Positions 51,673-59,470 of a DNA stretch of 64,000 nucleotides are shown piece after piece (positions within the stretch are counted from its first letter, which is position 1; each line of letters starts with the position of its first letter). Under the pieces are notes generated by a model. It made no database searches and had not been told where the DNA came from. It was given only the letters and a program-made list of their open reading frames with translations. The stretch lies in assembly GCA_947647735.1 (NCBI GenBank), contig CANSLJ010000002.1, forward strand, positions 1-64,000, written 5' to 3'. Source of the stretch: an uncultured bacterium (GTDB lineage Bacteria; Bacillota; Clostridia; Lachnospirales; Lachnospiraceae). Both the position numbers and the translations under genes were made by a program.

Positions 51673-51737
51673 AAAAAAGGATATCGGTATGCGCGACGCG
51701 TGTCCACACGCAGGAGCACATATCGATATCCTTTTTT
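51673..51737. terminator. Bidirectional terminator between rpsT and the TPM gene
   Basis: A 14-bp perfect stem with arms 51673-51686 and 51724-51737 carries A6 at one end and T6 at the other, so a U-tract forms on either strand. The 37-base loop contains a second 6-bp stem (GCGTGT with ACACGC). It separates the convergent rpsT and TPM-domain genes. Confidence 0.8.
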
Positions 51738-51755
51738 ATGTGGCGAAAGCCACAC

Positions 51756-51784
51756 ATCCGGGGAATACGCAGTATTTCCCGGAT
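51756..51784. repeat. Second hairpin in the rpsT/TPM convergent gap
   Basis: A 13-base stem with one G-T pair (51756-51768 with 51772-51784) and a 3-base GCA loop. One arm (GGGAATACG) can also pair with CGTATTCCC a few bases further on, giving an alternative fold. A small GTGGC-GAAA-GCCAC hairpin lies between this and the terminator. Confidence 0.5.
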
Positions 51785-51813
51785 GGCAGCGTTTCGTATT
51801 CCCGCACAGCCTC

Positions 51814-52698
51814 TCAGTGCCTGTGTCCCCCGCCCCCGTGGGAAGCTCCGCTTCTCGAGGTATGGTGTCCCCCTCCGCCGCCGCTGCTTCCACCGCCGCT
51901 TGAGGTCTGTATCCTGTGCTGGGTGACAGCCTTCCGGATAAACCGGTCCTCCTTGTGGTTCACCTTCGCCTTTCCGCCCTTCACATAGGTCCTCGCCGTG
52001 GTCGTCTTCTCCCCCGCCTTCGGCGTGCTGTTCACTCCCACGATCGCAGCCGTCAGCAGAAAAGATACCAGCAGGATGACCGGCACAGAAAAGTTGGCAT
52101 TTACAAGCCCGAATCCGTTCATATCATGATAAAACTGGTTCACATAAGCCTTATACCCATAGTATGGGCTGATCTTACTCCAACGGTAACTCTTTTCCAG
52201 CAGATGGTCTATCATCCGCCCGCTGTAACGCCCTTCCGCCTTCCCGGTGGTGCACAGCCAGCTGTAGGCCCAGCCGTCATCCTCCCGGTACAGATTATCC
52301 AGAAGCAGTACGCCGTCTCCCACAGGCGCATCATAGCCGAACCTGTGCTCATCATAAAAATCATCCGCATAGACCATCACATACTTATCAGCGGCAACAT
52401 ACTCCCTCTGTTCATAGGCATACTCTTTCAAGGATTCATTCAACGTCACCAGCACGATATCACAGCCGGTCTGCCGCTCCCGCTTTGCGATCAGCTTCCG
52501 CAGTTTTTCTTCTTCCTTCTCCGTCAGCACATCCGCCTGATCAAATACTCTCTCCTGCGTTGTGCACTCCGTATTCCCTCTCTCGCCGTTTCTCAGCCTG
52601 CCGTTTACGCTGTGGGCGGAAAGAACGAGAAGCCAGATCGCCAGCATTACCCCGAGAACGATAAAACGGGCTTTAAACCTTCCGAAAAATCCCTTCAT
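51814..52698 (-). CDS. TPM-domain membrane protein (YgcG/TLP18.3-like)
   Basis: A 294-residue protein with an N-terminal membrane anchor (about 10-28), an extracytoplasmic TPM domain (about 45-170) including RVFDQADVLTEKEEEKLRKL and CDIVLVTLNES, a second membrane helix (about 205-225) and a Gly/Ser/His-rich tail (about 265-294, SGGGSSGGGGGHH). TPM domains occur in photosystem-repair and cell-envelope proteins, some with phosphatase activity; the bacterial role is not settled. GGAGG lies nine bases before the ATG, inside the end of the zinc-ribbon gene, so the pair is an operon. Confidence 0.8.
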   Translation of the reverse strand: MKGFFGRFKARFIVLGVMLAIWLLVLSAHSVNGRLRNGERGNTECTTQERVFDQADVLTEKEEEKLRKLIAKRERQTGCDIVLVTLNESLKEYAYEQREYVAADKYVMVYADDFYDEHRFGYDAPVGDGVLLLDNLYREDDGWAYSWLCTTGKAEGRYSGRMIDHLLEKSYRWSKISPYYGYKAYVNQFYHDMNGFGLVNANFSVPVILLVSFLLTAAIVGVNSTPKAGEKTTTARTYVKGGKAKVNHKEDRFIRKAVTQHRIQTSSGGGSSGGGGGHHTSRSGASHGGGGHRH

Positions 52699-52699
52699 C

Positions 52700-53683
52700 T
52701 CAGAGCACCTCCAGTATCATCTTGCCGAGCATCATGATCGTAAAAAGAAGCCCCCAGACACCCGCGCCGTTTACAAGCATCTTCCCCGCGGAAAAAGGCG
52801 TCTTTCCCAGCACCTTCCCGCTCTGCCCGTTGACATAATAGGTATACTTCTTCCCGTGATAACTGTAATAATATACCCAGACCGGCAGCAGCGCGTAGTT
52901 TGCCGTCTGCCTCTGCAGATTCAGGTGCTTTCTGTCCGCATGCAGCGCGCTGTAACCGGAAAGCGTCTCCCGGAGCAATTCCTCCGCATCCTTCCGCGCC
53001 TTCTCCTGCGCCCTGGGCTCCAAGCCCATCAGCCCCTCACTGAAGATCTCCCCCTGAAAGCCCGACATATATTTTTTCTGAAATGCCTCCAGAGCCTTCT
53101 GATCAAAGGGTTCTAAAAGATCCATCATGTTGTCGTCCATATTGATGGAGGCGTCCACCGGAATATGGTCAAAATCGATATCCAGATTCCGCTCCACCCG
53201 GAACCAGGAGGTTTCCACGTATTCCGTGTTGCCTCTCCGCCAGCTCCTCACCTTTGTTCCTGTCCCCGCATAATCATAGGACGCCAGATAGTCATACAGG
53301 AAAAAGGGGACATAGATTCCCTCCATCCCCTCCAGAGTCGCCTCCGAAAGAAATGTCCCCGGCGTATAAAACCTGCCCTGAAACTCCTTTTTCAGAAGTT
53401 CCACCGCTTTTTCCTTTGAAATCTGAAAAGGCAGAATCAGATGAGGCGCCAGCTCTCCTTCCAGCCGCTCCTCAAACACGGTATAACTGCCGCAATGCTC
53501 ACATTTACAGGCAGACGTATAGCGGGACACCTCCATAGGCGCCCCGCAGTTTGCACATTCCGTTATTGTCGCAGACTCTACTTCCTCTTCCGTATCCGTC
53601 CCGTCGCAATGAGGACAGTACATTTTCTTTTTATCAGGATGATATACGACGTTTCCGCCGCAGTTTTTACACTTATAGATCAC
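52700..53683 (-). CDS. Zinc-ribbon membrane protein of unknown function
   Basis: A 327-residue protein that begins with a TFIIB-like zinc ribbon (Cys5-x2-Cys8 in YKCKNCGGN and MYCPHCDG), followed by a second ribbon (ECANCGAPME ... CKCEHCGSY, about 39-63). A large soluble domain (about 75-280) has no recognised motif. A hydrophobic C-terminal segment of about 30 residues (VWGLLFTIMMLGKMIL) is probably a membrane anchor. Such proteins are often loosely annotated as PriA-like helicases, which is not supported: no helicase motifs are present. The start is a GTG with AGGAG seven bases upstream. It is coupled to the TPM gene, so both likely act together at the membrane. Confidence 0.75.
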   Translation of the reverse strand: MIYKCKNCGGNVVYHPDKKKMYCPHCDGTDTEEEVESATITECANCGAPMEVSRYTSACKCEHCGSYTVFEERLEGELAPHLILPFQISKEKAVELLKKEFQGRFYTPGTFLSEATLEGMEGIYVPFFLYDYLASYDYAGTGTKVRSWRRGNTEYVETSWFRVERNLDIDFDHIPVDASINMDDNMMDLLEPFDQKALEAFQKKYMSGFQGEIFSEGLMGLEPRAQEKARKDAEELLRETLSGYSALHADRKHLNLQRQTANYALLPVWVYYYSYHGKKYTYYVNGQSGKVLGKTPFSAGKMLVNGAGVWGLLFTIMMLGKMILEVL

Positions 53684-53727
53684 GGTATATCTCCTATTTC
53701 AGTTCCGCATATATCCTTTTGATACAC

Positions 53728-53805
53728 TTAAACCGAAGAGCATCCACAGCCGTCAGAGGTCTGTAAATACTCTTCGCCGCTTTCCGGATCTATGCTCTTT
53801 ATCAA
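53728..53805 (-). CDS. Possible 25-codon Cys-containing ORF overlapping the DUF3048 stop
   Basis: A TTG (53803-53805) overlaps the DUF3048 stop codon as TTGA and has GGTGG seven bases upstream. It opens a frame of 25 codons, with the body SIDPESGEEYLQTSDGCGCS and then SV and stop. The acidic body and Cys-Gly-Cys tail resemble a small peptide or precursor. The same bases form a long hairpin, so the frame may be fortuitous. Not recognised as any known family. Confidence 0.25.
   Translation of the reverse strand: MIKSIDPESGEEYLQTSDGCGCSSV
53734..53776 (-). repeat. 16-bp wobble-containing hairpin after the DUF3048 gene
   Basis: Bases 53734-53749 pair with 53761-53776 over 16 positions if G-U pairs are allowed as RNA on the minus strand (three wobbles, 11-base loop). 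No long T-run follows. It may be a terminator-like or mRNA-stabilising structure between the DUF3048 gene and the zinc-ribbon gene. Confidence 0.5.
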
Positions 53806-54863
53806 TAAAATACCACCGGTTTTCCAGCCTGTGCCACCGCAATATAAGTCTTTCCGGTATTGAGCTGGATCTCGTTGCCATTGTCATCATAGTATTTCGT
53901 AGGTGTATAATCGCTTGTCTTTACCCATCTGATATGAATCGCTTTGCCCTTTGTGAAATAATAACCGTCCTGCAGGCTGTCGATCATCTGGAAATTCAGA
54001 TAACCCTTTGCATCCAGCTGTGCCCATGTGGTGTTCTGTACGATCACGTTGGCAAACGCAAGCTGCTGTCCTGTCAGCGCATCCTTCTGGGGCACGCCGT
54101 GAAGATTTTTCAGATACAGCCCGGAAACAGGGTCATAGCGCAGGGAACTCTTCGTATAGCTGAATACCTGAGACAGATCGATCACATTCGCAGCAGCAGC
54201 CTGTCCGCCGTACTGATCCAGCGTATTTACGCCTTCCGCAAAGGTAAAGTGCTTGCTGTTATAAAACCCGTTGCGGACGGTGAGCTGGTAGCCCAGCTGC
54301 GCGCAGGCCTTCTGGATACCGTCTGCGCTGATATAGGCATTGTGAGGCGCTTTACGGTTCTGGGTACGGAAGAAGTATCCTGATCCGGGTGCCGCGCCGC
54401 CCACGCCGTATTCATATGTACCGGAGAGGTTGTTCATATCAGGCGCGTCGATGGTTCCCTGCATGTAGAACACGCCGCCGAAGTGAACCAGAATGGGATC
54501 CCATTCCTTCGCTGCCGGAATATAGTAAAGCCTGCAGCTTCTCAGGTTACCGATCTGGGGCAGTGCCCGCCAGTTGGGGATGATCGCCATCTGACGGGAG
54601 ATGTTTCCCTCCTCCATGATCTCATATAAGATATCCGCGCTGCCGATCCCGTAGGAGGGCTGTGCCACCTTGTCCGTAGGCATCATCACCGCGATCGGGC
54701 GCAGGGATGCCTGTGCTGCCGTAACCGGCTCATTCGTATAGACGCTCCTGACTACAGGCGCCTCTTCCACCGCCTTCACGTCCAGGGAAGCCCCCATCAA
54801 AAGGCCTGCCGCCATTGCCGAAGCAAGAACCATGCTGCATAACTTTGTTTTCCATCTCTTCAT
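53802..54863 (-). CDS. Secreted DUF3048-domain protein
   Basis: A 353-residue exported protein. The N-terminus is a Sec signal peptide (about 1-32, MKRWKTKLCSMVLASAMAAG and on to a VKA cleavage site) without a convincing lipobox. Two DUF3048 domains follow, with the typical RPIAVMMPTDKVAQPSYGIG (about 56-75), ADILYEIMEEGNISR, RLYYIPAAKEWDPILVHFGG and a C-terminal region with YTPTKYYDDNGNEIQLNTGK. The family includes YerB of B. subtilis; function is unknown. The gene is divergent from DUF4317. Confidence 0.9.
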   Translation of the reverse strand: MKRWKTKLCSMVLASAMAAGLLMGASLDVKAVEEAPVVRSVYTNEPVTAAQASLRPIAVMMPTDKVAQPSYGIGSADILYEIMEEGNISRQMAIIPNWRALPQIGNLRSCRLYYIPAAKEWDPILVHFGGVFYMQGTIDAPDMNNLSGTYEYGVGGAAPGSGYFFRTQNRKAPHNAYISADGIQKACAQLGYQLTVRNGFYNSKHFTFAEGVNTLDQYGGQAAAANVIDLSQVFSYTKSSLRYDPVSGLYLKNLHGVPQKDALTGQQLAFANVIVQNTTWAQLDAKGYLNFQMIDSLQDGYYFTKGKAIHIRWVKTSDYTPTKYYDDNGNEIQLNTGKTYIAVAQAGKPVVFY

Positions 54864-54962
54864 GTTTTGTCTTCCTTTCTCTCTGACTTATTTTTCCATT
54901 CAGGTTATTTCTATCATACAACTTTTTCCGCTAAGAATCTATTATTTTTTTTCGACAAAATA

Positions 54963-54971
54963 TGCTATAAT
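54963..54971 (+). promoter_or_regulatory. Extended -10 promoter for the DUF4317-kinase pair
   Basis: ATGCTATAAT at 54962-54971 gives a perfect TATAAT (54966-54971) with an upstream TGC extension. No good -35 is seen in the T-rich stretch before it, so it would depend on the extended -10. The predicted leader is about 40 nt. Confidence 0.55.
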
Positions 54972-55020
54972 AAAAAATACGCAATAAACATGGATCAACA
55001 GACAAAGGACACAACATATC

Positions 55021-56277
55021 ATGACAAAAAAAGACATTTTGGAACTCAAAAAAAGGCTGAATAAAACCGACTGCTCCATCACAAAACTGTGCGGCTGTTA
55101 CGTGGACGGCAATAAAAACAAAGTGCTGACCCTCTCGGAAACCTTCCTGAATCTGGATGACGACGAATTTTACAAGTATCTCGACCTCTCCAGAAAATGC
55201 CTTTCCGGAAACGTCGGCAACAATCTGCTCCAACTGGAATTTCCCACGGAGGAGGAAGCTCCCGGCGGCAGGCAGCAGTTTCTGATGGGGATCAAAGAAA
55301 GCGGCCTGAAAAATGAAGAACTGCTGGATCGTTTCTACGATCTGGTCATTGAAAACTATGACTATGCAGGCAACTACCTTATCCTGCTGTTTAAAGATGC
55401 CTACGACATCATCACCAGGACAAATGACGGCTTAAAGCTGGATGAATCCGAGGAAGTCTTCGATTACCTGCTCTGCGCCATCTGCCCCGTTACCCTCTCC
55501 AAACCGGGACTGGGCTACCGGGAGGATGAAAACCGCATAGGCGCCCGGATCCGGGACTGGGTGGTCGGCGCTCCCGATACCGGTTTTATATTTCCTGCCT
55601 TCTCCGACCGCAGCACCGATATCCATTCCCTGATCTACTATATAAAGGATGCAAAGGATTCCCGTCCGGAGTTCGTGGAAAATGTACTGGGCTGCGGCAG
55701 CAGGCGTACCGCCACGGAGCAGCAGCAGATCTTCTCCTCCATTGTAAAGCAGGCTCTGGCGCCGGAAAGAGACGACACCGAAGAGGTTCTCCTGGAGCTC
55801 CAGGAAAGTTTTCAGGATATAGCCTGTCCCGACGAGGATGAGATCTTTGAGGAATCGGAGCCTGTACTGCTCACCGGCGAACTGGTGGATGAGGTGCTCA
55901 CCGGGCACAATATACTGGGCGATACCGCAAGGCATATAAAAGAAGGGCTCTCCCGGGAATTCGAGGCGGAACCTCCCATGCTCCGGAACCTGATCGACGA
56001 AAAGGCACTGGAGAAAAACGCCCGGAAGAAAGAGGAGGAAGGCCTGAGGCTTCAGGTGCAGCAATTGCAGCGAGAACTGGCATCCAGAACGCCTCCCGCC
56101 CCCGGGGAACAGGAGGCGGAGATCTCAGCCGACGCGCAGTATGACGTCCTGCTCCGGGTGAAACCGGAAAAGGCGGCGATGATCAAGTCCGAAATGATCG
56201 ACGGGCAAAAATGCCTGATCATTCCCGTGGACGAAAATGAACAGATAAATCTAAACGGAGTAAACACAGCAGTTTAA
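55021..56277 (+). CDS. DUF4317-domain protein
   Basis: A 418-residue cytoplasmic protein of the DUF4317 family, common in Lachnospiraceae and relatives. It begins MTKKDILELKKRLNKTDCSI, contains CGCYVDGNKNKVLTLSETFL (about 24-43), LLILLFKDAYDIITRTNDG, a conserved CAICPVTLSKPGLGYREDEN block (about 151-170) and a coiled C-terminal part. No function is known. It is followed after 23 bp by the hybrid kinase gene, without a terminator, so the two are probably co-transcribed. Confidence 0.88.
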   Translation: MTKKDILELKKRLNKTDCSITKLCGCYVDGNKNKVLTLSETFLNLDDDEFYKYLDLSRKCLSGNVGNNLLQLEFPTEEEAPGGRQQFLMGIKESGLKNEELLDRFYDLVIENYDYAGNYLILLFKDAYDIITRTNDGLKLDESEEVFDYLLCAICPVTLSKPGLGYREDENRIGARIRDWVVGAPDTGFIFPAFSDRSTDIHSLIYYIKDAKDSRPEFVENVLGCGSRRTATEQQQIFSSIVKQALAPERDDTEEVLLELQESFQDIACPDEDEIFEESEPVLLTGELVDEVLTGHNILGDTARHIKEGLSREFEAEPPMLRNLIDEKALEKNARKKEEEGLRLQVQQLQRELASRTPPAPGEQEAEISADAQYDVLLRVKPEKAAMIKSEMIDGQKCLIIPVDENEQINLNGVNTAV

Positions 56278-56300
56278 AGCAGTATCGGGGGACAAATGAA

Positions 56301-59267
56301 ATGATGGGGAAACTGAAAAAACACCAACGGTTCTTGATGACAAGCGTGATCGTCATCTGTATGATGACCATTCTGGCAGGCGGAATCCATTACGTTGCAT
56401 CGCTTCGGACAAATCTTGAGGCGCAGGCAATAGAGAATGTCATGGCCGTAACATCGCAGCAGCAGCAGGCTTTTGACAATTTTATCGCTCTGGACCAGGA
56501 GCGGCTGCACAGTTTTGCTGAATTTTTCGCCGGCGGCGGCGACAACACGCCGGCGGAGATCCAGCGGCAGCTGACCATGTTCAATGACGTGGATGCGATC
56601 TACTCTGTGATCTGTCTTGATGAAGGGTGGTTTTGCAGCAACGCCTCTGAAAACATCCGCACGGTGGACGAGGAGAACCTGTACTTCTACAAAAGCCTCT
56701 CCGGCAGCGGCGTCCGCAACTCCTACACCGGGCTTTTTTCGGGCAATCCGAAATTCGGTTATTATGAGACTTTCACCTTCAGCAACGGCCATAAGGGCCT
56801 GATCCAGAAAAGCTATGAGCGCAGCAAAGTCTCCGAAACCTTCTCCCTTTCTTTTTATAACGATCAGGGCCATGCCTACATCGTCAATCAGCACGGCGAT
56901 ATCCTGCTGCGCTCCGGCGGCACGATCGGCGGCCAGCTCTATGAAAATATTTTTGACATTCTCACCGGAACCCACGGTAAACAGGAAGATATCGATAAAC
57001 TTATGCAGGAACTGCAGGGACAGACAAAGGGCAGTATGACCTTGTCCGGCGATATGGGTAATTATGTCTACACCTATCTCCCGCTCCGCAACGTGGAAGG
57101 ATGGTATCTGGTCTCCATCGTTCCCGCCGACGCGATCGCGACAGAGGCGGATGAGATCCTGCAGGACTCCCGGATGACGCTGGGCCTCTTTCTTCTTCTC
57201 CTTATCATCTGTATCGTATTCGTTCTGCTGATCTGGCGTACCCGCAAGGACTTTGAAGCCAAGGAACAGGAGGTCTCCTATCAGACCAGGCTGTTTGACG
57301 CCTTTGTCACCTACCTTTCCACCAACACAAACGATGTGTATATGATACTGGATCATGAGACGGAGACACTTGAATATATCAGCCCCAATGTAACCCGGGT
57401 GCTGGGCGTTGGCCCGGATGAGGTCATTGAGGCCATCCGCTCTTCCGATATGAAAGCAGACCCGGCGAGCACCAGCGTTTACTACGCCGGAGTCAAAAAC
57501 CTGACCCCCGGCGAAATGATGCCTCCGCGGACCACGGAACGCATAAACCCCGTGACCGGAGAACATAAGCACTTTCTGGAAAACGCCTACTGTACTATCA
57601 TCCAGGGACGGGGCAAGCGGATGGTCTATATCTCCGACCGTACCAGAGAGTGGACCGCCCAGAATTCCCTTGCGGAAGCTCTGCAGATGGCGCAGGCCGC
57701 CAATGACGCCAAAAGTTCCTTCTTGAGCAGTATCAGCCATGATATCCGCACTCCCATGAATTCCATCATCGGCTTTCTGACGCTGATGCGGGATGAAACG
57801 GAGAATCCCGAGATGATAAAGGAATACATTCAGCGTATCGACGCCGCCAGCCAGCATCTTCTCGGCCTCATCAACGATGTACTGGATATGAACAAGATCG
57901 AGAGCGGCAGCACCACGCTGAACATCTCCGAGATGAATCTGGCAGAGATCATCGAAGAGATCAATACCATCATCCGCCCACAGGCAAAAAGCAAAAACCA
58001 GACCTTTGATATTTTTGTCTCCCATCTGTCCCGCGAAAATCTGATGGGGGATAAGCTGCGGATCAACCAGATCCTGATCAATCTGCTGTCCAACGCCGTA
58101 AAATACACCCCGGAGAACGGAAAGATCCGTATGCAGGTGGAGGAACTCCCCCAGGTAGTTGACGATTACAGCCGTATCCGTTTTACCATCAGCGATAACG
58201 GTATGGGCATGAATGAAGACTATCTGAAAGTGCTCTTTGACCCCTTTACCCGTGAGGAAACCAAGATCACCCACCAGATCCAGGGAACCGGTCTGGGCAT
58301 GGCGATCACCAAGAGCCTGGTGGAACTGATGGGCGGCACGATCCATGTGGAAAGCGAACCGGACAAGGGAAGCACCTTTACCGTGGAACTGGAGCTGCAT
58401 ATTCAGGAGCAGGAAATAAAGGAAGACCCCCACTTCTGGACAGAGCACAGTATCAGCAGAATGATCGTAGCCGATGATGAGGAGGAAGTCTGCCGCAATA
58501 TCGTCAGGACAATGTCCCATACCGGCGTGGCCACAGACTATTCCACAGACGGCGAAAGCGCCGTTCAGATGATGCGCTCCGCCAGGGAAGCGGGCAGGCC
58601 CTATGATCTGATCCTTCTGGACTGGAAGATGCCTGACCTGAACGGACTGGAAACAGCGCGGCTCATCCGGCGGAATTATTCCGAAAAAATCCCCATCCTT
58701 CTCCTCACCGCCTACGACTGGAGCGAGATCGAGGAGGAAGCCATGGAGATCGGCGTGAACCACTTTATGCCAAAGCCCTTCTTCCTGAGCACCTTCAAGG
58801 ATGCGATCCGCAAAGTCTGCGGCAGCATGGAAAAAGAGAAACATGATCCCGCCGCCATCCTGCAGGATAAACATATCCTGGTGGTGGACGATATCGAGGC
58901 AAACCGCATTATCCTGGTGAAGATCCTCACCACGCTGGGCGCCGCCTGCGATATCGCCAGCAACGGCCAGGAGGCTGTGGTAAAGTTTGAGACCTCTCAG
59001 CCCGGCGAGTACGACCTGATCCTGATGGATGTGCAGATGCCCGTCATGGATGGCTACACTGCCACCAGGGCGATCAGAAACAGCAGCCATCCCTCAGCGC
59101 AGATACTGCCGATCATCGCCATGACCGCCAATGCTTTTGTGGACGACGTGCGGGATGCTATCACCTCAGGTATGGATGCCCATATTGCAAAACCGGTTCA
59201 GATGGACAAACTGAAATCCACCATTCAGCAGGTATTTGACAGACGGCAGGAACAGATGAAAAAATAA
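56301..59267 (+). CDS. Membrane hybrid sensor histidine kinase with two receiver domains
   Basis: A 988-residue kinase. Membrane helices at about 12-34 and 291-312 flank an extracytoplasmic Cache-like sensor of about 255 residues. A PAS-like domain follows (about 340-450). The HisKA domain has phosphorylated His480 (SSISHDIRTPMNSIIGF), then HATPase motifs (QILINLLSNAVKYTPE, DNGMGMNEDYL, GTGLGMAIT). Two receiver domains follow, with Asp774 (LILLDWKMPDLNG) and Asp910 (LILMDVQMPVMDG). No HPt domain or DNA-binding output is seen, so output must go through another protein or stay internal. The signal is unknown. It forms an operon with the DUF4317 gene. Confidence 0.93.
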   Translation: MMGKLKKHQRFLMTSVIVICMMTILAGGIHYVASLRTNLEAQAIENVMAVTSQQQQAFDNFIALDQERLHSFAEFFAGGGDNTPAEIQRQLTMFNDVDAIYSVICLDEGWFCSNASENIRTVDEENLYFYKSLSGSGVRNSYTGLFSGNPKFGYYETFTFSNGHKGLIQKSYERSKVSETFSLSFYNDQGHAYIVNQHGDILLRSGGTIGGQLYENIFDILTGTHGKQEDIDKLMQELQGQTKGSMTLSGDMGNYVYTYLPLRNVEGWYLVSIVPADAIATEADEILQDSRMTLGLFLLLLIICIVFVLLIWRTRKDFEAKEQEVSYQTRLFDAFVTYLSTNTNDVYMILDHETETLEYISPNVTRVLGVGPDEVIEAIRSSDMKADPASTSVYYAGVKNLTPGEMMPPRTTERINPVTGEHKHFLENAYCTIIQGRGKRMVYISDRTREWTAQNSLAEALQMAQAANDAKSSFLSSISHDIRTPMNSIIGFLTLMRDETENPEMIKEYIQRIDAASQHLLGLINDVLDMNKIESGSTTLNISEMNLAEIIEEINTIIRPQAKSKNQTFDIFVSHLSRENLMGDKLRINQILINLLSNAVKYTPENGKIRMQVEELPQVVDDYSRIRFTISDNGMGMNEDYLKVLFDPFTREETKITHQIQGTGLGMAITKSLVELMGGTIHVESEPDKGSTFTVELELHIQEQEIKEDPHFWTEHSISRMIVADDEEEVCRNIVRTMSHTGVATDYSTDGESAVQMMRSAREAGRPYDLILLDWKMPDLNGLETARLIRRNYSEKIPILLLTAYDWSEIEEEAMEIGVNHFMPKPFFLSTFKDAIRKVCGSMEKEKHDPAAILQDKHILVVDDIEANRIILVKILTTLGAACDIASNGQEAVVKFETSQPGEYDLILMDVQMPVMDGYTATRAIRNSSHPSAQILPIIAMTANAFVDDVRDAITSGMDAHIAKPVQMDKLKSTIQQVFDRRQEQMKK

Positions 59268-59292
59268 GAAAAAGCATTTGAATATACATAAA

Positions 59293-59330
59293 ACAAGAGA
59301 GCGGTAATTTTTACATTACCGCTCTCTTGT
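59293..59330. terminator. Terminator between the hybrid kinase and tRNA-Leu
   Basis: A perfect 16-bp stem (arms 59293-59308 and 59315-59330) with a 6-base loop lies directly at the 3' end of tRNA-Leu. On the minus strand it is followed by TTTATG, consistent with tRNA termination; it may also help terminate the convergent kinase transcript. Confidence 0.8.
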
Positions 59331-59331
59331 A

Positions 59332-59415
59332 TGCAGAAGAAGGGACTTGAACCCTCACTGTATTGCTACAACAGGCACCTGAAGCCTGCGCGTCTGCCAA
59401 TTCCGCCACTTCTGC
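59332..59415 (-). tRNA. tRNA-Leu (anticodon CAG)
   Basis: An 84-nt cloverleaf can be drawn on the minus strand. The acceptor stem is GCAGAAG with CTTCTGC, with discriminator A. The D arm has GCG/CGC, and the anticodon stem CAGGC/GCCTG has loop TTCAGGT (CAG at 59379-59381). The long class II variable arm has a TGTA/TACA stem, and the T arm is GAGGG-TTCAAGT-CCCTT. The variable arm and the A discriminator fit Leu. The CCA end is not encoded. Its own promoter and terminator flank it. Confidence 0.95.
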
Positions 59416-59431
59416 GAACCGAACAAATATT

Positions 59432-59460
59432 ATTCTACACACTTTTAAATGAAATGTCAA
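59432..59460 (-). promoter_or_regulatory. Strong promoter for tRNA-Leu
   Basis: A perfect TTGACA (59455-59460) and TAGAAT (59432-59437) are separated by 17 bases on the minus strand. Transcription would start about 10 bases before the tRNA 5' end. Confidence 0.85.
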
Positions 59461-59470
59461 TAGTTTGTTT

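Noticed and set aside
56274-59090. 938-codon open frame antisense to the hybrid histidine kinase
   Set aside because: The sense frame has unmistakable kinase and receiver motifs. The antisense protein is His/Ile/Gln-rich with no family signature and arises from codon-position bias in the sense gene.
59332-59415. attachment site at tRNA-Leu for the A/T-rich right end
   Set aside because: No duplicated tRNA 3' end and no integrase are visible in the window, so integration is only a speculation.
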